A stretch of 64,000 nucleotides of DNA from CALMEC01 sp031376485 (GTDB lineage Bacteria > Actinomycetota > Thermoleophilia > Miltoncostaeales > Miltoncostaeaceae), in NCBI GenBank assembly GCA_031376485.1, contig JANMDV010000057.1, forward strand, positions 19,259 through 83,258, read 5' to 3'. The notes beneath the pieces were generated by a model, which made no database searches, was not told where the DNA came from, and saw nothing but the letters and a program-made list of their open reading frames with translations. Each line of letters begins with the position of its first letter. Within the stretch, counting starts at the first letter, position 1. Shown here piece after piece: positions 33,640 to 41,821 of this stretch. The position numbers and the translations under genes are program-made.

Positions 33640-35121
33640 ATGCAGTCACTGATCCTCGTGTCAAATCGCGGCCCTGCCACGTTCGAGCGGCGGGGGCGGC
33701 GTCCGCGCACCGTCACGCGCGGTGGTGGTGGGCTTGTCAGCGCGCTGTCGGGGCTGATCGAGCACACCCCGGCACTGTGGGTGTCGGCCGCGATCACACC
33801 CGAGGACGCGGTGGTGGCAGAGGAGGCCGGCGGCGGCTCGTTCGCCCTTCCCGACATCGGTGTCGGTACGCGGGGCCGGTTCGTCGTGCTCGACCCGGAG
33901 ACCTACCACGCGTACTACAACGTCATCGCCAACCCAATGCTGTGGTTCATCCAGCACTACCTGTGGGACCTCTCGAACGCCCCGGATGTGCGCCGGCAGG
34001 AGTTGGACGCATGGGAGTACGGCTATGTGGCGGCCAACCACGCGTTTGCCGAGGCGGTGATCGCCGAGCTCCCCGCGCAGGCGGAGACCGTCGTGATGAT
34101 CCACGACTACCACCTGTACGTCGCGCCCAGCATCATCCGGGCAGCGCGTCCTGACGCACTCCTGCATTTCTTCGTCCACATCCCATGGCCCCAGCCGGAC
34201 GCGTGGCGGGTGCTGCCCCCGCACATCCGCGAGACGATTCTGCGCGGGCTCTTGGCCAACGACATCGTGTCGTTTCACACCCGCCGCTATGCCCGCAACT
34301 TTCTGTTGACGTGCGAGGAACTCTTGGACATCCGCGTCGACTACCGGCGACGCCAGGTCTCGTGGGACGGGCGAGACGTGTGGATCCGCTCGTATCCGAT
34401 CTCGATCAACGCCCCGATGTTCCAGAAGATGTCCCAAAGCCCCGAGGTCGCCGTCGAGGAGAAGCACGTCCTGCGCCGCCGTCGCAAGTACATGGTCTGC
34501 CGTGTCGACCGCACGGATCTGTCCAAGAACATCCTGCGCGGGTTCAAGGCGTTCGACCGTTTCTTGGATCAGCACCCCGAGTTCGCCGAACAGATCACGT
34601 TCACGGCCATGCTGCAGCCGTCACGCCAGGACGTAGACGAGTACGTGGAATACGTCCAGAAGATCCGCGACCTGGTCAGCTACATCAACACCAAGCACGG
34701 CAACACCGACTGGATGCCGATCGACCTGCGCTTCGAGAGCAACCTGGCCCGTGCCGTCGCGATTTACAAACACTACGACGTCTTGATGGTCAACCCGGTA
34801 TTCGACGGGATGAACCTTGTCGCCAAGGAGGCGCCGATCGTCAACGAACGCGACGGCGTGCTGATCCTGTCCGAGAACACCGGGGCACACGAGGAGATCG
34901 GGTCGTTCGCGCTGTCGGTCAACCCCTTCGACATCGAATCGCAGGCGGCGGCGCTGTACGAGGCGTTGACGATGGATCCGGCCGAGCGCGCCAGCCGTGC
35001 CGACCAGATGCGCCGAATCGTCAACGAGAACGACGTGACGAAGTGGCTTGCCGCCCAGCAGACCGACATCGCGCGTAAGCAGAGCAAGGCGCATGCCACC
35101 CCCACGAAGCGAGAAGAATGA
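33640..35121 (+). CDS. GT20 glycosyltransferase, trehalose-6-phosphate synthase-like
   Basis: This 493-residue GT-B enzyme of family GT20 begins LILVSNRGPATFERRGRRP (SNR(G/L)P loop) and has MIHDYHLYVAP and HFFVHIPWPQP. It also has the phosphate-binding CRVDRTDLSKNILRGF and NPVFDGMNLVAKE. The Arg usual in OtsA (RDGMNLVAKE) is Phe here and the loop reads RVDRTD. The product could therefore be trehalose-6-phosphate or a related glycoside phosphate such as glucosylglycerol phosphate. No phosphatase domain is attached. It overlaps moaC by 4 bases. Confidence 0.82.
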   Translation: MQSLILVSNRGPATFERRGRRPRTVTRGGGGLVSALSGLIEHTPALWVSAAITPEDAVVAEEAGGGSFALPDIGVGTRGRFVVLDPETYHAYYNVIANPMLWFIQHYLWDLSNAPDVRRQELDAWEYGYVAANHAFAEAVIAELPAQAETVVMIHDYHLYVAPSIIRAARPDALLHFFVHIPWPQPDAWRVLPPHIRETILRGLLANDIVSFHTRRYARNFLLTCEELLDIRVDYRRRQVSWDGRDVWIRSYPISINAPMFQKMSQSPEVAVEEKHVLRRRRKYMVCRVDRTDLSKNILRGFKAFDRFLDQHPEFAEQITFTAMLQPSRQDVDEYVEYVQKIRDLVSYINTKHGNTDWMPIDLRFESNLARAVAIYKHYDVLMVNPVFDGMNLVAKEAPIVNERDGVLILSENTGAHEEIGSFALSVNPFDIESQAAALYEALTMDPAERASRADQMRRIVNENDVTKWLAAQQTDIARKQSKAHATPTKREE

Positions 35122-35591
35122 CCGACGACAAGTCGCACCTGGACAAACACGGCAATGCCCGCATGGTGGGGGTCGGGCACAAACCGATACAGATCCGCCG
35201 CGCCCGCGCCTGGGCCCAAGTCAAGATGACCACGGACGCAGCGCGCGCGATCAGCGACGGCGCCCTGCCCAAGGGTGACGCCGCAGCCGTCGCCCGCATC
35301 GCCGGGATCATGGCGGCCAAGCGCACATCGGATCTGATCCCGTTGTGCCATCCGCTGCCGATCGAGCGGGTGGCGGTCGACGTGACGAGCGCACCCGACG
35401 AGGGCCTGGTCACGATCGAGGCGACGGTCGAGACATCGGCCAAGACCGGCGTCGAGATGGAGGCCCTGACCGCCGCGGCGATCGCTGCGCTCGCCATCTA
35501 CGACATGGTCAAGGGTGTCGATCGCGGGGTCGAGATCGTCGGTGTCCGCCTGCTCGAAAAAACCAAGCAGGATCTCGTCGAAGCCCCGTGA
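35118..35591 (+). CDS. moaC: Cyclic pyranopterin monophosphate synthase MoaC
   Basis: The 157-residue protein catalyses the second half of GTP to cPMP conversion. It contains KRTSDLIPLCHPLPIERV, the conserved LIPLCHP active-site segment, GVEMEALTAAAIAALAIYDM and the terminal LLEKTKQDL (KxGG-like region altered). ATGA overlap with the GT20 gene and GTGA overlap with mog indicate one operon. Confidence 0.94.
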   Translation: MTDDKSHLDKHGNARMVGVGHKPIQIRRARAWAQVKMTTDAARAISDGALPKGDAAAVARIAGIMAAKRTSDLIPLCHPLPIERVAVDVTSAPDEGLVTIEATVETSAKTGVEMEALTAAAIAALAIYDMVKGVDRGVEIVGVRLLEKTKQDLVEAP

Positions 35592-36094
35592 ACCTGGCCA
35601 TCGTCACCGTGTCAACCCGGGCCGCGGCAGGCATCTATGACGATCGCTCAGGCGAACTGCTCGTCGCGCTCGCCACGGGCGCCGGCCACGCCGTCGTCCG
35701 CCGCGAGCTGGTGCCTGACGGCGAGGCGCAGCTCGCCGAGCTGCTGCGGACGCTGTGCACCGACCCCGCGGTCGACCTGGTGATCACGACCGGGGGAACG
35801 GGCCTGACGCCGATGGACCGCACACCGGAGGCCACAGCGACGATCTGCGACCGCATCGTTCCCGGTATCGGCGAGGCGATACGCAACGCGTCGGTCGCGA
35901 CCGTTCCCTACGCGATGCTCTCGCGAGGGATCGCCGGCATCTGCGACGAAACCCTGATCGTCAACCTGCCGGGCTCGCCCGGGGGCGCAGCCGACGGGTG
36001 GGCCGTCGTCGCCGGGGTCGCAGCGCACGCGGTTTCGCAGATCCGGGGCGGCGATCATCCGCCTCCGGGGCTGTCAAGCCGCGACGGCTCCTGA
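35588..36094 (+). CDS. mog: MogA/MoaB-family molybdopterin adenylyltransferase
   Basis: This 168-residue protein contains ITTGGTGLTPMDRTPEAT, YAMLSRGIAGI and IVNLPGSPGGAADGW. These are the substrate-binding loops of Mog/MoaB proteins, which adenylylate molybdopterin before MoeA acts. The GTG start overlaps the moaC stop by 4 bases. Moa-A, -D and -E genes are not in the window. Confidence 0.9.
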   Translation: MNLAIVTVSTRAAAGIYDDRSGELLVALATGAGHAVVRRELVPDGEAQLAELLRTLCTDPAVDLVITTGGTGLTPMDRTPEATATICDRIVPGIGEAIRNASVATVPYAMLSRGIAGICDETLIVNLPGSPGGAADGWAVVAGVAAHAVSQIRGGDHPPPGLSSRDGS

Positions 36095-36217
36095 CCGATA
36101 CTCAATTGCATGCAGGAAGTTCCCTGCCGAGACCCAACCTCTGAGTGAGGGTGTCGTTCGTTCGCGCCCGCGACCGGGCTGCCCGCTCAATCCGCATACG
36201 TGCCAAAGGAGATCCCC

Positions 36218-37165
36218 TTGCGTCGACGCCACCGGTTCGTTCTCGTCCCCCTCGCCCTGTTCGGCCTCGTCGGAGCCGGATGCGGCGGCGGTGACAGCGC
36301 AGCGGACAAATCGCCGACCCCGGCGGCGTCCTCGGGCGATGCCAAGACGATCCTCTCGTCGGTCACACTCTCCACCCAACAGGGACCCCAGAAGATCGAC
36401 CTCGAGGTCGGGGTCACGCTGAAGGGGACACTCAAAGAGCCGATGCTGGCGGCATTCCTGGGCGACGGCGCAATCTCTTTGAACCTCAGCGGTCCGATCG
36501 ACCCGGCGGCCAAGGCGGCCGACCTGACGTTCGACGTCAAAGCGGGCAAAGTCAACCTGGCCGGCGGGCTCCGTCTGGCCGGCGACAAGGCGTTCCTGAA
36601 GCTCAAAGACAAGTGGTACGCACTGCCCGCCGACGCGCTCAAGGGCACATCGAGCGGGGCCGAGAACATCGACCCCACCAAGATTCTGGCGGCCCTCGGC
36701 GACCCGAGCGAACTGATCGACGACGTCGTCGTCGTGGGCACCGAGGACATCGAGGGCATCACCACCGACCACCTCACCGGCGATCTGGACATGGCGGCGC
36801 TCGTCAAGGCCATCGCCCGCATCGCGGAGTCGCTCGGCCCCGGCGCGACCGGACCCATCGATGCCAAGGAGATCGCCAAAGCGACCGCGCAAATCGAAAA
36901 ATCCGTCACGAACGCCAAAGTGGCGCTGTGGATCGGTCGCGAGGACAAGCAGGTCCATCGCTTCAAGATCGACCTGAGCGCGGTCCTGGACGACACGACC
37001 AAGGCGTCGAGCGGACTCGATGGGCTGGACGTCGCGGCAACCCTGACGTCGACCCCCACGGATTCGCCCAAGGTCGAAGCCCCGGAGGGAGCCGGCACGG
37101 AGAAAGATCTGCAGACCGACATCCTCCCGATCCTGCTCGGCGGTTTGGGCGGCGCAACGCCGTAG
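36218..37165 (+). CDS. Predicted lipoprotein, LppX/LprG-like
   Basis: The TTG at 36218 is chosen because AAAGGAGA ends 6 bases before it; an in-frame GTG at 36200 would place this site inside the gene. The 315-residue product has a lipoprotein signal (FVLVPLALFGLVGAG-CGGG). A beta-rich domain follows, with repeated K(V/I)(N/D)L patterns like LppX/LprG lipid-binding lipoproteins or DUF6612. It is an outer-leaflet protein of unknown ligand. A strong hairpin follows the stop. Confidence 0.78.
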   Translation: MRRRHRFVLVPLALFGLVGAGCGGGDSAADKSPTPAASSGDAKTILSSVTLSTQQGPQKIDLEVGVTLKGTLKEPMLAAFLGDGAISLNLSGPIDPAAKAADLTFDVKAGKVNLAGGLRLAGDKAFLKLKDKWYALPADALKGTSSGAENIDPTKILAALGDPSELIDDVVVVGTEDIEGITTDHLTGDLDMAALVKAIARIAESLGPGATGPIDAKEIAKATAQIEKSVTNAKVALWIGREDKQVHRFKIDLSAVLDDTTKASSGLDGLDVAATLTSTPTDSPKVEAPEGAGTEKDLQTDILPILLGGLGGATP

Positions 37166-37175
37166 CCATCTCGCT

Positions 37176-37211
37176 CGCGGGTTCCGGCAGCCACGACCGC
37201 CGGAACCCGCG
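37176..37211 (+). terminator. Strong hairpin after the lipoprotein gene
   Basis: CGCGGGTTCCGGC and GCCGGAACCCGCG form a perfect 13-bp stem with a 10-base loop, 10 bases after the TAG stop. There is no U-tract, which is usual for terminators in high-GC actinobacteria. Confidence 0.7.
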
Positions 37212-37266
37212 TCGGCACACGAGTTCCCCTGCGCGACCGTTTTCGGGACTCCCGGCCACACTGGGG

Positions 37267-37272
37267 TACCCT
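37267..37272 (+). promoter_or_regulatory. -10 box for the second LLM gene
   Basis: TACCCT ends 8 bases before the ATG at 37281. The same hexamer at nearly the same distance precedes the gene at 47477. Confidence 0.45.
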
Positions 37273-37280
37273 TGCGCGCG

Positions 37281-38435
37281 ATGCCCAGTCCGCACCGCCT
37301 CGAGATCTCTGCAATGGGGGCGGTCCGGCCACCTGTCGAGACCGTGCTCGCCTCCGCCCGTCGACGCGAGGAGCAGGGGTTCGACGCCATCTGGTGGGCC
37401 GATCACTTCCTGCACTGGTTCCCGACCTCCATCTGGACACCGGATCTGGTCCCGCAGGCCGCGGCCGGCCAGTCCAACCCGCACGTGTGGTTCGACCCGT
37501 TCCCGGTCATCGCGGCGGCCGCGAGCGTCACGAGCGACATCCGCCTGGGGGTCGGCGTCACGGACCTGGTGCGACGCCATCCCGCGGTGCTCGCCCAGAC
37601 CGCGCTGACCCTGGACCATCTGAGCGGGGGCCGATTCATCCTGGGCGTCGGCTCGGGTGAGTCGCTCAACCTCGATCCGGTGGGATTGGGCAACGAGCGC
37701 CCCCTGGCCCGCCTGACCGAAGGGCTCAAGGTCATCCGAGCCCTGTTCGACGCACCCGACCCGATCGACTTCGACGGCGAATTCACTACCCTGCGCGGAA
37801 TGACGCTCGGGCTCCGGCCACACGGCGCGCTCCCACCGCCGGTGTGGGTTGCGGCGCACCGCCCCAAGGGGCTCGCGCTCGCCGGGCGCACCGCCGACGG
37901 ATGGATCCCCTTGGCGACCGACCCCAAGACGTACTCCGCGATGCTCGATCAGGTCAGGGCGGCCGCCCGCACCGCCGGCCGCGCCGATGACGCCGTCACC
38001 CCGGGTCTTTACGCACGCGTGGTGCTCGCAGACGACCGTGACACCGCCGATCGCATCATCGACGACTCGCTGCTGATGCGGTTCATCGCTCTGACCCGCC
38101 CGGCAGAAGCCTATGCCGCGCGCGGCGCCGAGCACCCCCTGGGCGCAGGCGCATTCGGCCTGACGAGCTTTCTGCCGACTCGATACGGTCGGGACGAGGC
38201 GCTCGCCCTGGCCGGACAGGTTCCGCGCGATGTGGTTCGCGACACCGTCATCTCGGGCACCCCTGACGATGTGACGGCCGCCATCACGCGGTTTGTCACG
38301 GCGGGCGCGCGCCACGTGCAGCTGACCAACATGACCCCGCTTGCCGCACCGGGCCACGCGGCCGAAAGCGAAGCGCTGTTGGGCGACGTCGTCACCCAAC
38401 TTCGCGCCGCGCACTCAACGGAGGATCTCCACTGA
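37281..38435 (+). CDS. LLM-class F420-dependent oxidoreductase-like protein
   Basis: The 384-residue TIM-barrel protein has ARRREEQGFDAIWWADHFLH, SDIRLGVGVTDLVRRHPAV, FILGVGSGESLN and VWVAAHRPKGLALAGRTADG. These segments closely resemble F420-dependent glucose-6-phosphate or alcohol dehydrogenases and Mer. The start is supported by the TACCCT box. Its stop overlaps the proposed CTG start of the next gene. Confidence 0.87.
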   Translation: MPSPHRLEISAMGAVRPPVETVLASARRREEQGFDAIWWADHFLHWFPTSIWTPDLVPQAAAGQSNPHVWFDPFPVIAAAASVTSDIRLGVGVTDLVRRHPAVLAQTALTLDHLSGGRFILGVGSGESLNLDPVGLGNERPLARLTEGLKVIRALFDAPDPIDFDGEFTTLRGMTLGLRPHGALPPPVWVAAHRPKGLALAGRTADGWIPLATDPKTYSAMLDQVRAAARTAGRADDAVTPGLYARVVLADDRDTADRIIDDSLLMRFIALTRPAEAYAARGAEHPLGAGAFGLTSFLPTRYGRDEALALAGQVPRDVVRDTVISGTPDDVTAAITRFVTAGARHVQLTNMTPLAAPGHAAESEALLGDVVTQLRAAHSTEDLH

Positions 38436-39532
38436 AGTCACGCATCGCACTCATCGCCCTGGCCACCGCATGTGTCGGAGCGAGTGTCGGCCCGGCATCC
38501 GCCGCACGAAGCCAGCGACTCGTCAGCGGGTGGCCGACGGTATCGCTCGCGCTCTCCGGCAAGAACGTCGTGCTGGCCACGTCGACCGCACCGGTGATCC
38601 GGCCCGGGGGCTTCACGGTATTCCGGACGGACACGGTCCGCCTCGTGTTGAACGGGGACAAACTGACGGGGCGCTCGGTGGAGGACATCATCCTCCGCAC
38701 AAGCGCCGGACGCACGAGCGCAGGCCCCATCGCCGGCGATTCGACCGGCCGCTACGTGATCATCGCGACCGGGGCCAACTTTCCGCCGCAGGTCGTGTTC
38801 TGTTGCACCAGCGAGCCACGTGATCTGCCCCTCGAAGCCGATGGGCGGGTCAACGGGCCGCGCGCCATCGCCGCAACGCTCGACGGGCCCGTCGCCCGAT
38901 ACGTGATGCGCACGGCCGGCGGCACCCACACGCTCGTCAGCTACACCGTCTCGGACCGTCCCGGCCAACCGTTCACCCAACGACTCGCGGGGCCATTGTC
39001 CGGCGACGCCCCGTCACTCGTCGCGATGGCACCGGGAATCGTGGCGACCGTCGACGCCGCAAGCGGCCGCACGATCCATCTTCGCACGACCTCCCCGGGC
39101 GCCTACGAGTTGTTCGGCGGGCAGATCCTGCCGCCACAACCCGGCGTGATCACCCGACTGCACCTGACCCGGTCGATGGCCGTTGCGCTCGTACGCACCG
39201 CCGCCGGATTCGAGTTGGTCCGCCACGACGCGCCCACATGGCAACGGACCGTGATCTGGCGTGGAACGCGCGCGCCTGAACTGTCCGCGGTCGGTGACCG
39301 CACCGTCGTCTTCACCACCGGCGTCGTCGTGCGTCAGAGCGTGCCCGGCCGCACACGCGAGCTCGTGCGACTGCGCGGCAAGCTCGTGGCCCTCGCAACC
39401 GACGGGCGGCGGGTGGCGGTCGCAGAGCGCCGTATCGTGACCGTTCGCCGCGCCAAGGCCCGCAAAACCGCGATCGTCGTCGCGTCGGTGCTGCAACCCC
39501 CTGGGGTCTACTCACTGGGAGGTGGATCGTGA
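38432..39532 (+). CDS. Exported protein of unknown function, probable CTG start
   Basis: The frame opens at CTG 38432, which overlaps the previous stop (CTGA) and has GGAGGAT 5 bases upstream. Translated from there it begins with a clean signal peptide (KSRIALIALATACVGA, then SVGPASA). Starting at the next usual codon (GTG 38570) would remove that signal. The mature part is beta-rich with repeated R(T/S)xxG blade-like patterns, but I recognise no family. It overlaps the following cellulase-like gene (GTGA), so the two are probably co-secreted. Confidence 0.7.
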   Translation: MKSRIALIALATACVGASVGPASAARSQRLVSGWPTVSLALSGKNVVLATSTAPVIRPGGFTVFRTDTVRLVLNGDKLTGRSVEDIILRTSAGRTSAGPIAGDSTGRYVIIATGANFPPQVVFCCTSEPRDLPLEADGRVNGPRAIAATLDGPVARYVMRTAGGTHTLVSYTVSDRPGQPFTQRLAGPLSGDAPSLVAMAPGIVATVDAASGRTIHLRTTSPGAYELFGGQILPPQPGVITRLHLTRSMAVALVRTAAGFELVRHDAPTWQRTVIWRGTRAPELSAVGDRTVVFTTGVVVRQSVPGRTRELVRLRGKLVALATDGRRVAVAERRIVTVRRAKARKTAIVVASVLQPPGVYSLGGGS

Positions 39533-40671
39533 CGCACATCCTGACCCTGTTCGCCCTCCTGGTTGTGTGGGCGACGCCTGCGATCGGCGCTCCCGTGGTG
39601 GCAATCGAGGATGACCTGGTTTTCCACCTGACCGACCCGGCCCAGATCGACACCCGGACGGATCTGATCGCATCGACGGGCGTCAAGTACACACGCCTGG
39701 GACTCGACTGGAACCATGTCGCGCCCACCCGGCCAGCGAACCCCGACGACCCGGCCGACCCGGCCTACGATTGGTCGCGGTATGACCGGATGATCACCAA
39801 CTTTCGCCGGAGTGGGATCGGCACGATGGTCACGCTCAACGGCACGCCGCCGTGGGCATCGACCAGCGGCAAATGGAACGCGTCGCCGCGCATCGCCGAC
39901 GGAGCCGCGTTCGCAGGAGCCGTCGCCCGCCGCTACAACGGCTCCTACCCTGCCCCCGCAGGCGGAACGCTGCCGGCCATCAAGACGATCAGCGTCCGCA
40001 ACGAGCCCAACATCTATCTGTTCACCACGCCGCAGTGCGCGCGGGTGGGCAACCGCTGGGTGCCGGTGTCACCCACGTTCTATGCGGCACTGCTGACGGC
40101 CTCCGAGCCCAAAATCCGCTCGGCGAATCCCGATGTCCTCATCGTGGCGGGCGAGACCGGGTCGACCAAGGAGGAGTCGGGCGGGTGCAAGAACGCGATC
40201 ACGACGATCGGGACATTCGAGTTCACCCGACTGCTCCACAAGCAGTTGGGCGGCGGGCGCGACATGCCGTTCGACATGTGGGCGCAGCACCTGTACCCCG
40301 TGGGACCGCCCGACCGCGCGGCGTTCTTTCCATCGTGGCGCAGCCTGCCCGGTCTGACGAAGCTGCTCAACAAGATGCACCCGACCAACCGGATGCCCCT
40401 CATCATCTCCGAGACCGGGTACACCACGAGCTACTCGCCGTACCACCGGTACTTCGCGTCGGAGGCCCAGCAGGCCAAGTGGGTCGACCTGACGTACAAG
40501 GTCGCTGCCCAGAACGCGCAGGTCGAGTTGGTCGTGTGGTTCAACATGCAGGATCACCGCAACTGGCCCGCCGGGCTCTTTCGTGCCGACCTGTCCAAGA
40601 AGCCGTCGTTCAGCCGGTTTCGCGCCTTGGCGACACGAACGCCACTCTCCGCGAAATGGGCCTTGCCGTAG
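39529..40671 (+). CDS. Secreted cellulase-like (GH5/39-like) glycosidase
   Basis: The 380-residue protein has a signal peptide (ILTLFALLVVWATPAIGA) and a TIM-barrel glycosidase pattern. The predicted acid/base is Glu159 in SVRNEPN and the predicted nucleophile is Glu295 in LIISETGYTTS. It is the intact counterpart of the protein at 7617-8750. The GTG has a good Shine-Dalgarno (GGGAGG). Lying at the border of the polysaccharide locus, it may trim the polymer made there; this is inference. Confidence 0.8.
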   Translation: MTHILTLFALLVVWATPAIGAPVVAIEDDLVFHLTDPAQIDTRTDLIASTGVKYTRLGLDWNHVAPTRPANPDDPADPAYDWSRYDRMITNFRRSGIGTMVTLNGTPPWASTSGKWNASPRIADGAAFAGAVARRYNGSYPAPAGGTLPAIKTISVRNEPNIYLFTTPQCARVGNRWVPVSPTFYAALLTASEPKIRSANPDVLIVAGETGSTKEESGGCKNAITTIGTFEFTRLLHKQLGGGRDMPFDMWAQHLYPVGPPDRAAFFPSWRSLPGLTKLLNKMHPTNRMPLIISETGYTTSYSPYHRYFASEAQQAKWVDLTYKVAAQNAQVELVVWFNMQDHRNWPAGLFRADLSKKPSFSRFRALATRTPLSAKWALP

Positions 40672-40710
40672 CGGTGGTTCAGGTGGATCTCGGTGGTGGA
40701 CGTCGAAGAG

Positions 40711-40748
40711 GTACGCCGGGTGACGACCGACTGGTCGTCACCACGTAC
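40711..40748 (+). terminator. Long hairpin before the polysaccharide locus
   Basis: GGTGACGACC (40719-40728) and GGTCGTCACC (40733-40742) form a perfect 10-bp stem with a 4-base loop, extended by outer GTAC arms at 40711 and 40745. It lies 40 bases after the glycosidase gene and 14 before the next GTG, so it could be a terminator or an attenuator. No U-tract follows. Confidence 0.55.
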
Positions 40749-40762
40749 CCTCCCCACCTGAC

Positions 40763-41821
40763 GTGAGCGACGTTCCCGCGATCCACACGAGCGACCCGGC
40801 CGGCCCTGTCCGCGCTCGACGCCTGGTGGCCGTCGGGCTCGTCGTGCTGTTCGCGGTGGGACTCGCGGTGTTCTTGGCACCGTTCGCGTTTCCGACCCCG
40901 CCACCCATCGTGACGCGGTTCCAGACCACCAAGCAGTTCAGCCCAACGGGCGACGGCACCCGCGAGATCGCGCGTATCGCGATCAGGTTGAGCCAGCCGA
41001 GCCTCGTCGACATCCAGATCCGCGACCGCGATGACACGCTCGTCAAGGGACTCATCTCAGAGCGACGCCCGACCGGCATCGTGTCGTTGGACTGGGACGG
41101 CACGAATGACCAGGGACAACCCGCGTCCGACGGTCGGTACAAGGTGGTGTTGCGCGCGCGGGGGCCGGGGGGCAAGAAGTTCAACAGAAGCCGTTCGGTC
41201 GTTCTGGACCGCCAGGCGCCGCCGCTTGGCACGCTGTCGGTGCAGTCCGCCGCGTTGGCCGGACCCGGCGCCGGCGAATGTCGCGTCGCCGCCACCGCGC
41301 TCGACCGCGGCACGATCGGCATCGAGGTGCTCCGCGCCGCCGGAACACCCGCGATCGCACGATTCGGACCCAAGAACGTGAGCGCGGGCGAGACGACGCT
41401 GTGGGACTGGGACGGCAAGGCCGCCGACGGGACCGCCACCACCCCGGGTCTCTACGTGGTGCGCGCGTTCCTCGCCGACGCGCCGGGCAACCGCTCGGAA
41501 CAGTCCGCGACCTGTTGGGTCGGTCATCTGATCGGCACCCTGGCCCCGCCGCGACCGAAGCTCGGCACCCGGGCGCGCGTCCTGCTGCGCCGGCCCGACG
41601 GGTCGCGGATCGCGCCGTCGACCCGAGTGCGACTCGCGGTGTTCCGGCGCATCGGCGATCCGGGCAGCGCACGCCAGGTGCTGGGAGCGCCCGTCGGCGC
41701 ACAGGCGAGCGGGCGCGCCGGATCCGTGCGCATCCAGCTTCCCCGCAAGATCCCCGCGGCTGACCTCTGGGTCGTCGCGACCACCGACACCGGCCGGGCG
41801 TTGATCCCGCTGCGACCATGA
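40763..41821 (+). CDS. Membrane-anchored protein with FlgD-like Ig domains
   Basis: The 352-residue protein has one N-terminal TM helix (about 24-47). It then carries two repeats of the FlgD/FlgD_ig type: SPTGDGTREIARIAIRLSQP ... LDWDGTNDQGQPASDGRYKV and LWDWDGKAADGTATTPGLYVV. Such domains occur in secreted and cell-surface proteins. Its stop overlaps the O-antigen-ligase-like gene (ATGA), tying it to polysaccharide export. Confidence 0.72.
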   Translation: MSDVPAIHTSDPAGPVRARRLVAVGLVVLFAVGLAVFLAPFAFPTPPPIVTRFQTTKQFSPTGDGTREIARIAIRLSQPSLVDIQIRDRDDTLVKGLISERRPTGIVSLDWDGTNDQGQPASDGRYKVVLRARGPGGKKFNRSRSVVLDRQAPPLGTLSVQSAALAGPGAGECRVAATALDRGTIGIEVLRAAGTPAIARFGPKNVSAGETTLWDWDGKAADGTATTPGLYVVRAFLADAPGNRSEQSATCWVGHLIGTLAPPRPKLGTRARVLLRRPDGSRIAPSTRVRLAVFRRIGDPGSARQVLGAPVGAQASGRAGSVRIQLPRKIPAADLWVVATTDTGRALIPLRP

